Source: DASYQD01 sp036005845 (GTDB lineage Bacteria; Acidobacteriota; Thermoanaerobaculia; Multivoradales; JAIOJS01). Taken from it: a stretch of 41,980 nt of DNA. Shown piece by piece: positions 1 through 6,599 of the stretch. The position numbers and the translations under genes are program-made. The notes under the pieces are model-generated. The model had not been told where the DNA came from and did not search any database. It was given only the letters and a program-made list of their open reading frames with translations. Location of the stretch: NCBI GenBank assembly GCA_036005845.1, contig DASYQD010000107.1:1-41980 (forward strand), read 5' to 3'. Numbering within the stretch: the first letter of the stretch is position 1; each line of letters begins with the position of its first letter.

Positions 1-255
1 CGGGGGCCGCCGCTGCGTCACCGGCGCGCCTTTCCTTGACCACGGGAGAGGGGCGGCGCGCCTCCGCTCGGAAGCGCCGTTACGGTCGTGACCGCGCAGC
101 GGTGGTGAAGCGCTTCCGAGAGGCGCCGCTGCGACGGCCCCCGCGCCCGCTGCCCGCTCCGGCCGATCCGGGAATGGTCACCAACCTGCGTTTCGCTCGC
201 TCCGCGAGAAAGGAGGGAGTTTCGGAGAGGAGCGCTCGTGTAGGCTCGCTCGCTC
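1..255. other. Left-edge non-coding stretch
   Basis: No convincing gene is visible before the first ATG at 256. One plus-strand frame is open from the edge to 371, but its translation is an Arg/Ala/Pro-rich string with no recognisable family and it runs into the membrane protein gene in another frame, so I do not call it. The stretch holds a perfect 11-bp inverted repeat (67-77 with 110-120) and purine-rich GGAGG-like runs at about 210-235 that are too far from the ATG to be an ideal ribosome binding site. Confidence 0.5.
67..120. repeat. 11-bp inverted repeat with 32-nt spacer
   Basis: CTCGGAAGCGC at 67-77 is the exact reverse complement of GCGCTTCCGAG at 110-120. The spacer holds a smaller palindrome, CGGTCGTGACCG. 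No T-run follows on either strand, so a simple intrinsic terminator is unlikely. It may be a hairpin at the end of an upstream transcript or an operator-like site; the function is unknown. Confidence 0.4.
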
Positions 256-1833
256 ATGCGCAAGTGGGGGTTGACGGTGGCGTGGATCGGCGCGGCATTG
301 GTGCCGTGTGTCGTCTATTTGGGTGGCGAGCTTTGGTTGCTCGATGGGCGTTTGGGGTTGCCGCTCGATGATGGGTGGATTCATTTGCAGTTCGCGCGGA
401 ACCTCGCTGCGGGTGCGGGGTTGTCGTACAACCCTGGCGAGTTGGTGGCGGGGTCGACGGCGCCGTTGTGGACCGCTTTGTTGTCGGTTGGGTTGCTGGT
501 GCACTTGCCGGCGTTGGTGTGGGCGAAGGTGCTGGGTGTCGCTTGCCACCTGCTCGTCATCGCCGGGACTTGGCGGTTGGCGCGCGAGCTCGGGTTGACG
601 AAAGAGCTCGCCGTGGTGGCGGCGGGTCTCGCCGCCAGCTCGAGCGTGCTGGTGTGGAGTGCGCTTTCGGGGATGGAGATTCCGTTGTTCGCGGCCTTGA
701 GTGTGTGGGGCATCGCGCTGCACGTGCGCGAGCGGCGCGAAGCGGAACGGATGCCGCTGTCGTTGGCATTGTTTGGGCTGGCGGTGTTGGCGCGGCCGGA
801 GGGGTTGCTGTTGCTCGGGCTCGCGGTGGTGGATCGCGCGTTGGTGACGCGGCGCGGCGACGGCGAGCTTTGGCTGCAGCGGCCTGCCTGGCGACCGCTG
901 CTCGTCGGGGTGGCGCTCGCGGCGGTGGCGGTGGTGCCGGTGCTGCTCGTGTATCAGTGGCTGGCGGGGTCGCCGTTGCCGACGACGTTCGATACCAAGG
1001 CGGGGTACTCGACGCCGGGGTGGCCGCGTGGGCGGTATCTGTTCGAGGTGATCGGGGTGTGGGCGGCGGCGCAGCCGATCGCGACGTTGCTGGCGCCGGT
1101 GGGTGTGCTGGCGTTGATGGTTCGGCTGGGTAGCGACGAGGACCGGGGGTTGTTGCCGGCGGCTTGGTGCGTCGGTCTGCCGCTCGCCTACGGCGTGTTG
1201 TCGGGGAGCGGGCGCGGCATCTTCGGCAACTTCGGGCGTTACTTCTTTCCGTTGCTGCCGGTGGTCATCGTGCTCGCGGTGGTCGGCGTTGCGGATCTCG
1301 TGGCGCACGTGCCGTCGCGGCTGCGATGGCGCGGCGGCGGCGTCGCGTGGCTCCGCCTTGCGGGCGTGCTGTTGCTGATTCCCGGGCTCGTCGCGCTGTT
1401 TGGTGGCGCCGCGCGGTACGTGCAGAACGTGCGCGACATCGAGGACGGCGACGTGCGGCTGGCGCGGTGGCTGCAGCCGCGGCTGCCGCCGGACGCGTTG
1501 CTGGCGGTGGACGACATCGGGGCGCTGAAGTTCCTCCTTCCCAATCGGGTGCTCGACCTCGCGGGGATCGTCTCGCCGCGCGTCCACGAGTACGCGCGCA
1601 AGTCGGCGCGGGTCACGCATTCGTTCTGTCCAGGGATCCTCGAGTTCGTGCGCGAGCAGCGGCCCGACTACCTGGCGATCTTTCCGCGGCGCCACGCCTG
1701 CTTCCCGCAAAGCGAGTTCCCGGCGTTGCTCGAGATCGAGGTGCCTGGCAACGTCACGCTCGGCGAGGGTACGATCGTGCTCCACGCCACGCCCTGGACG
1801 CGGCAGCCGCTGCGCAGTTCACCGTCAGGCTGA
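256..1833 (+). CDS. GT-C type polytopic membrane glycosyltransferase-like protein
   Basis: A 525-residue integral membrane protein with about ten hydrophobic segments in the first 400 residues and a soluble C-terminal part. Residues D38-D39 in the motif LDDGWIHLQFARN, in the first extracytoplasmic loop, resemble the Asp-containing catalytic loop of GT-C glycosyltransferases (ArnT/PMT-like, GT39 and relatives), which use polyprenyl-phosphate sugars. This is a fold-level call; donor and acceptor are unknown. The ATG at 256 is chosen because an in-frame TAG lies at 241. No strong ribosome site is close. The coding strand is unusually rich in G and T (many TTG leucines and GGG/GGT glycines), unlike the CTC/CTG and GGC used by its neighbours, which may mean a different history. 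An aminotransferase gene follows 33 nt later. Confidence 0.7.
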   Translation: MRKWGLTVAWIGAALVPCVVYLGGELWLLDGRLGLPLDDGWIHLQFARNLAAGAGLSYNPGELVAGSTAPLWTALLSVGLLVHLPALVWAKVLGVACHLLVIAGTWRLARELGLTKELAVVAAGLAASSSVLVWSALSGMEIPLFAALSVWGIALHVRERREAERMPLSLALFGLAVLARPEGLLLLGLAVVDRALVTRRGDGELWLQRPAWRPLLVGVALAAVAVVPVLLVYQWLAGSPLPTTFDTKAGYSTPGWPRGRYLFEVIGVWAAAQPIATLLAPVGVLALMVRLGSDEDRGLLPAAWCVGLPLAYGVLSGSGRGIFGNFGRYFFPLLPVVIVLAVVGVADLVAHVPSRLRWRGGGVAWLRLAGVLLLIPGLVALFGGAARYVQNVRDIEDGDVRLARWLQPRLPPDALLAVDDIGALKFLLPNRVLDLAGIVSPRVHEYARKSARVTHSFCPGILEFVREQRPDYLAIFPRRHACFPQSEFPALLEIEVPGNVTLGEGTIVLHATPWTRQPLRSSPSG

Positions 1834-1866
1834 CGCGCACGCACCTTCGACTCCGGAGACCATCCC

Positions 1867-2973
1867 TTGCGCATTCCCCACTTCGACTTGAAGCCCGCCG
1901 CCCAGGAGCTCGCGCCCGAGCTGCAGGCGCGCTGGGCCGACCTGCTCGCCCGCACCGCTTTCGTCGGCGGCGCCGAGGTGGAGGCGTTCGAGAAGGCATT
2001 CGCGGGCTACCTCGGCGGCCCCGGCTGCGTCGGCGTCGCCAACGGCACCGACGCGCTGGTCGTGGCCCTCCACGCCCTCGGCCTCGAGCGCGGCGACGAG
2101 GTGCTGGTGCCGTCGTTCACCTTCTTCGCGACCGCCGAGGCCGTGGTGTGGGCGGGCGGCGTGCCGGTGCCCGTCGACGTCGAGCGCGACACCTTCAACC
2201 TCGACGTCGCCGACGCGGAAGCGCGCGCCACCGCGCGCACCGTGGGCATGATCCCGGTGCACATCTACGGACAGCCGTGCGACCTCGACGCCGCGCTCGG
2301 GCTCTGCCGGCGCCGCGGCTGGTGGCTGATCGAGGACGCGGCGCAGGCGCACGGCGCCACGTGGCGCGGCCGCAAGGTGGGCACCTTCGGCGCGCTCGCC
2401 GGCTGGAGCTTTTACCCGTCGAAGAACCTCGGCTGTTTCGGTGACGGCGGGGCGGTGACCGGCGCCGACGCCGAGGCGCTGGCGCGTGTACGTACGCTCG
2501 CCAACCACGGCCGCCTCGAGCACTACCGCCACGGCGTCGTCGGCACCAACTCGCGGCTCGACGGCCTTCAGGCCGCGGTGCTCAACCTGCGGCTCGAGCG
2601 GCTCGACCGCGACAACGCGCGGCGCGCCGAGCTGGTGGCGCGCTACCGCGAGCGGCTCGCCAAGGTTGGCGACCTGCGCTTCGCGACGGTGCCGGAGGAG
2701 GCGCAGCCGGTGTGGCACCAGCTCACCGTGCGCACGGCGGCGCGCGACGGCCTGCGCCAGCACCTGCTCGACGCCGGCATCGGCACGGCGATCTTCTATC
2801 CGATCCCGCTCCACCAGCAGCCGGCGCTCGCGCCGCTGCTGCCCGCCGGCCTGGCGCTGCCCGCCTCGGAAGCGGCGGCGCGCGAGGTGCTCTGCCTGCC
2901 GCTCTACCCGCAGCTCTCCGAGTCGCAGGTCGACGAGGTGTGTGACGCGGTGCGCGCCTTCTACGGCGACTAG
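1867..2973 (+). CDS. DegT/DnrJ/EryC1/StrS family PLP-dependent aminotransferase
   Basis: A 368-residue type I-fold aminotransferase of the sugar aminotransferase family, which usually transfers an amino group to a nucleotide-linked keto-sugar. K186 in SFYPSKNLG is the expected PLP-binding lysine. Upstream lie the family motifs VANGTDALVVAL, VPSFTFFATAEAV and LIEDAAQAHGA, with D in EDAAQ contacting the pyridine ring. HQLTV and the late FYPIPLHQQPA region are typical of the C-terminal domain. Length is normal. The start is TTG, with GGAG at 1855-1858 eight nucleotides ahead. It probably serves polysaccharide or LPS sugar synthesis, consistent with the glycosyltransferase-like gene before it. 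The exact sugar cannot be read from the sequence. It converges on the next gene with only 7 nt between stops. Confidence 0.9.
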   Translation: MRIPHFDLKPAAQELAPELQARWADLLARTAFVGGAEVEAFEKAFAGYLGGPGCVGVANGTDALVVALHALGLERGDEVLVPSFTFFATAEAVVWAGGVPVPVDVERDTFNLDVADAEARATARTVGMIPVHIYGQPCDLDAALGLCRRRGWWLIEDAAQAHGATWRGRKVGTFGALAGWSFYPSKNLGCFGDGGAVTGADAEALARVRTLANHGRLEHYRHGVVGTNSRLDGLQAAVLNLRLERLDRDNARRAELVARYRERLAKVGDLRFATVPEEAQPVWHQLTVRTAARDGLRQHLLDAGIGTAIFYPIPLHQQPALAPLLPAGLALPASEAAAREVLCLPLYPQLSESQVDEVCDAVRAFYGD

Positions 2974-2980
2974 TGGCTGC

Positions 2981-5614
2981 TCACGGCGACTGAGCGGCGG
3001 GGCGGGCGGTGGCGCTCCCTGCCCCTTGAGGGGCAGGGGGTTGGGGGGACAGGGGTGGAATGAGACCCCGGGGAGGGGGTAGGGTGGGTGACGGCAGCGC
3101 GCTTTGCGCGCGGGGCGGGCCCAGCAGCTCGCGCGAGATGCCGGCCGCGAGCAGCCGGCGGTGCTCGTCGAGCAGCGCCGCTCGCCCGTGCCATGCCCCC
3201 AGCGCCGCGGCGCGTTCGCTCGCCGGCAACGCCGCGAGCCACGCCGCCGGCGGCTCCTCCGGCCGCAGCGCCAGCAGGCGCGTGAAGGTGCCGAGCCACG
3301 GCAGGTCGCGGTGCAGCAGCGCGCCGCTCTCGTACTCCACGGCGGGCAGGTCGTCGCTGTGCGGCGGCACCGTGGCGAGCCACGGCTGCAGCTCGCGCTC
3401 GGTGGCGACGAGCAGCGGCAGCAGGTCGGCGGGCCGCGCGATGCCGATGTCGCGCAGCTCGTCCGCGACACGCGGATCGGCGAAGGCGCGCGCCAGCGCC
3501 TCGCCGGACCACGCCGCCGCTTGCGAACCGGTGACGATGGTGAAGGCGTTGAGCGTCGAGGCGTCGTACCAGACCTGCACGTGCGGGAAGGTGTCGGCGA
3601 ACGCCTTGACGATCATCGCGTAGTTGCGCGGCAGGAGCGAGTACATGGGCAGCCACATCGAGGCGACGCCGCCGGGCCGCAGCCGCGCCGCGAGCAGACG
3701 GAAGTACTCGCGCGAGTAGAGCGAGCCGTTGCCGGCGTAGCGCGGGTGGATGGAGTCGGAGAGCACCGCGTCGACGGTGCGCGGCGAGGCGAGCAGGAAG
3801 TTACGGCCGTCGTTGATCTCGACGTGCACGCGCGGGTCGGCGAGCACGCCGTGGTTGACGGCGCGGAACCAACGGTCGGAGGCGGCGAGCACGGCGGGGC
3901 TGATCTCGACGATCGTCACGTCGTCGACCGGATGGCGCGACACCGCCCACGCCGTGCCGCCGCTGCCGAAGCCGATGTGCACCACCGACCTCGCCTGCGG
4001 CGCCAGCAGCAGGGGCAGGTGCCCCTGCAGCTTCTGGATCGCGTAGAGATCGGGGCTGGTGCCGGCGACGTTGACGCCGTTGAGCTCGAGCGAGAGGTAG
4101 GGCCCGCGCCGCGACGGCAGCCGGCGGATGGTCACCGAGGCCTGCGCGTCCTCGTGGAAGTGGACGAGGTCGCCCGGCTTGTCGTGGCGGAACATTCCCG
4201 CGGCGAGGATGACGCGGTCGCGCGGCAGCAGCAACGCCGCGGCGAGGATCAGCACCGGCGCGGCCGCCGCCGCACTCAATAGAAGCCTTGGCGCCGCGCT
4301 CGCGGCGCCTGCCAGCGCCGGCCGGCGGCGCGCCAGCAGCACCGCGAGCAGCGCGTTGCAGGCCGCGACGGCGAGCAGCGCGTTCTGCGTGCCGAGCGCC
4401 GGGATGAGCAGGAAGCCGGCGAGCAGCGAGCCCAGCACGGCGCCCAGGGTGTTCCAGCCGTAGACGCCGCCGACATCGGCGCCGAGGCGTGCCGCATCGC
4501 GGTGGATGGCGCGCACGGCGAGCGGGAACGACATCCCCATCAGGAGCGTCGGCGGCAGCAGCAGCGGCATCACGGCGAGGAGCTGCGCCAGCGCGATGCC
4601 GCCGAAGGCGGTGGGGTGGAGCACGCCGCCCGCCCACACCAGCAGCGCGTTGAGGCGGCCGAACAAGAGCACCTGGACGGGGATCCACAGAGCGAGCGCC
4701 AGCTCGACGAGCGCCAATGCTGCGAGGAGCGAGCCGATGCGATCGGCCCATGGCGCCGCCAGCAGGCTGCCCGCCGCGATGCCGAGCAGCACGAGCAGCA
4801 GCATCAGGCTGTAGGCGTAGACCGAGGAGCCGAGGTAGAAGACGAGGATGCGCGTCCACAGCACCTCGTAGGCGAGGCTGGTGGCGCCCATGCCGAAGAA
4901 GAGCAGCAGCAGCCAGCGGCGCTCGCGCGCTTGCGGCGGCTCGGCCGCCACCGGCCCCGCAGCCGCACCGCGGCGCGACAGCGGCAACGCGAGCAGCGCC
5001 GCGATCAAGTTGCAGGCGGCGGCGAGCAGCAGCGTCGCGCGCAGCCCAATCCACGGAATGGCGACGAAGCCGGCCACCGCCGTGCCCACCACGGCGCCGA
5101 GCGTGTTGAAGCCGTAGAGCAGCCCGGTCGTGCGTCCGGCCCGCCCTTCCGGCGGCGCGGCGCCGGCGAGCACCAGCGGCAGCGTGGCGCCCATGAGCAG
5201 CGTCGGCGGCAGCAAAAAGACGCCGGCGAGCAGCGCGCGCCCGCCGGCAAACAACCACAGCTGGTTGCCCCAGGCGCGGTAGACGACGACGTACGCATCG
5301 TCGATCAGCGCGATCAACCGCGGCGAGGCGATGGCCAGCAGCGCCACCGCCGTCTCGCACACTGCGTAGGCGAGCAGCGGCCGCGCGAGCCGCCGCGTCA
5401 GCCGCCCGCCGAGCAGCGCGCCGGTGCCGAGACCGCCCATGAACACGGCGAGGAGCGTCGCCGCCGCCCAGGTCGTATTGCCGAAGACGAGCGACAGGAA
5501 GCGCAGCCAGACCACCTGGTCCATCAACGACGCCGCGCCGGAGAGCAGGAAGCAGCCGGCGAGCAGCGCCAGGCGCAGCGCCGGTCCGCGCCCGCCGCCG
5601 CTCGGCGCGCTCAC
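2981..5614 (-). CDS. Membrane-fused spermidine synthase-like protein
   Basis: An 877-residue two-part protein. Residues 1 to about 460 form two MFS-like halves with similar motifs (LLPPTLLMGATLPLV early and LLLPPTLLMGMSFPLAV later). Residues about 480-720 form a Rossmann methyltransferase-like domain of the spermidine/spermine synthase type, with the nucleotide-binding glycines VVHIGFGSGGTAW near 545, then IVEISPAVL and the acidic patch INDGRNFLL. Such fused membrane forms are common in environmental bacteria and their substrate is usually unproven; a polyamine aminopropyltransferase role is a family guess. Start is GTG at 5614. The last 40 or so residues are Pro/Ala-rich and are coded by a GC-rich hairpin repeat (3017-3060), so the C-terminus probably grew by read-through into the repeat. 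It lies 27 nt after the UbiA-family gene and is likely co-transcribed with it. Confidence 0.8.
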   Translation of the reverse strand: MSAPSGGGRGPALRLALLAGCFLLSGAASLMDQVVWLRFLSLVFGNTTWAAATLLAVFMGGLGTGALLGGRLTRRLARPLLAYAVCETAVALLAIASPRLIALIDDAYVVVYRAWGNQLWLFAGGRALLAGVFLLPPTLLMGATLPLVLAGAAPPEGRAGRTTGLLYGFNTLGAVVGTAVAGFVAIPWIGLRATLLLAAACNLIAALLALPLSRRGAAAGPVAAEPPQARERRWLLLLFFGMGATSLAYEVLWTRILVFYLGSSVYAYSLMLLLVLLGIAAGSLLAAPWADRIGSLLAALALVELALALWIPVQVLLFGRLNALLVWAGGVLHPTAFGGIALAQLLAVMPLLLPPTLLMGMSFPLAVRAIHRDAARLGADVGGVYGWNTLGAVLGSLLAGFLLIPALGTQNALLAVAACNALLAVLLARRRPALAGAASAAPRLLLSAAAAAPVLILAAALLLPRDRVILAAGMFRHDKPGDLVHFHEDAQASVTIRRLPSRRGPYLSLELNGVNVAGTSPDLYAIQKLQGHLPLLLAPQARSVVHIGFGSGGTAWAVSRHPVDDVTIVEISPAVLAASDRWFRAVNHGVLADPRVHVEINDGRNFLLASPRTVDAVLSDSIHPRYAGNGSLYSREYFRLLAARLRPGGVASMWLPMYSLLPRNYAMIVKAFADTFPHVQVWYDASTLNAFTIVTGSQAAAWSGEALARAFADPRVADELRDIGIARPADLLPLLVATERELQPWLATVPPHSDDLPAVEYESGALLHRDLPWLGTFTRLLALRPEEPPAAWLAALPASERAAALGAWHGRAALLDEHRRLLAAGISRELLGPPRAQSALPSPTLPPPRGLIPPLSPQPPAPQGAGSATARPAAQSP
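3017..3060. repeat. GC-rich palindromic repeat with G-runs, copy A
   Basis: CCCTGCCCCT (3017-3026) pairs perfectly with AGGGGCAGGG (3029-3038) around TG. It is followed on the plus strand by G-runs, GTTGGGGGGACAGGGGTGG, giving four G-tracts able in principle to form a G-quadruplex. The layout (hairpin, then GGTTGGGG) matches copies B and C in the secretion operon, although the stem sequence differs. It is read as the C-terminal codons of the minus-strand spermidine-synthase-like gene. Confidence 0.55.
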
Positions 5615-5641
5615 GGACGCCGCGCCGCCGCCGCTCGCCGC

Positions 5642-6508
5642 TCACCCGACATAGAGCACGGCGAGCACGAGCAGCGCCCAGAGCGCGAAGTTGACCAGGA
5701 ACGGCGGGTCGGTGAGCACCTCTTCCGTCGGGTTGGCGTGCCCCGGCCGCTGGTAGCAGAGGTAGAGGTAGCGGAAGATGCCGAAGAGCACGAAGGGCAC
5801 CGAGTAGACCAGCCCGCGGCCGTGCTTGGCCACCGACTCCTCGGCCATGGCGTAGAGCGCGTAGCAGATCACCGTCGAGGCGGTGACGACGCTGATCATC
5901 TGGTCGAGGAAGGTGGGGCTGTAGTGCGACAGCACGCGCCGCTGGTCGGGCGCGCGGTCGGCGAGCAGCAGCAGCTCGTGGCGGCGCTTCGAGAAGCCGA
6001 GGAAGACGGCGACGAAGAGCGTGCAGAGGAGGAGCCACGTCGACACCGCGACGCCGACCGCCGCGGCGCCGGCCTCGACGCGCAGCAGATAGCCCACCGC
6101 GATGATCATCACGTCGAGGATGACCACGTGCTTCAACCACGAGGTGTAGAGCGCGTTGAGGAGCAGGAAGGCGAGCACCAGCGCCAGCACGCGGAGGCCG
6201 AGCGCGGCGCCGGCGGCGAGCGCGGCGGCGGCGAGCACGACGGCGACGGTAGTCGCCAGCGCGACGCTCACCGCGCCCGAGGCGATCGGGCGTTTTTGCT
6301 TCAGCGGATGGTGGCGGTCCGCCTCGCGGTCGCGGACGTCGTTCCACAGGTAGATCGCCGAGGCGGCGGCGCAGAAGGCGGCGAGCACGAGCAGCGCGCG
6401 GCCGAGCAGCGCGCGATCGCCGAGCCGGTGCGCGAACACCACCGGCGCGAGGACGAACAGGTTCTTGACCCACTGCTGGGGCCGCATCGCCCGCAGCAGC
6501 GGCGGCAT
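5642..6508 (-). CDS. UbiA-family decaprenyl-phosphate phosphoribosyltransferase (DPPR synthase)
   Basis: A 288-residue membrane prenyltransferase-fold protein with about eight to nine hydrophobic helices. N56-D57-V-R-D60-x3-D64 is the Asp-rich metal/diphosphate site in the form typical of DPPR synthases (Rv3806c type), followed by HPLKQKRPIASG, also typical; a second conserved stretch is FSKRRHEL. The family transfers 5-phosphoribose from PRPP to a polyprenyl phosphate, the first step to a lipid-linked arabinose or ribose donor. The frame stays open upstream to 6850, but that part is antisense to the divergent gene and has no UbiA homology, so the ATG at 6508 is chosen. It precedes the spermidine-synthase-like gene on the same strand and is divergent from the YfhO-type gene 91 nt away. 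DprE1/DprE2 are not in the window, although an SDR is present far away. Confidence 0.85.
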   Translation of the reverse strand: MPPLLRAMRPQQWVKNLFVLAPVVFAHRLGDRALLGRALLVLAAFCAAASAIYLWNDVRDREADRHHPLKQKRPIASGAVSVALATTVAVVLAAAALAAGAALGLRVLALVLAFLLLNALYTSWLKHVVILDVMIIAVGYLLRVEAGAAAVGVAVSTWLLLCTLFVAVFLGFSKRRHELLLLADRAPDQRRVLSHYSPTFLDQMISVVTASTVICYALYAMAEESVAKHGRGLVYSVPFVLFGIFRYLYLCYQRPGHANPTEEVLTDPPFLVNFALWALLVLAVLYVG

Positions 6509-6599
6509 CGAGATCGTCGGCACTGCTTTGTCCAGAGCGTCTCCAGAGGGCGGGTATTGTACGCACGCACCACCGCTCCGCTCTCGCGCACCGCCACGC

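Noticed and set aside
36..371. Plus-strand frame open from the left edge
   Set aside because: Arg-rich with no family features, and it runs into the first membrane protein gene in another frame.
178..1785. Long minus-strand open frame of 535 codons
   Set aside because: It is antisense to the membrane protein and its translation is an Arg/His/Gln/Pro-rich string typical of shadow frames in high-GC DNA.
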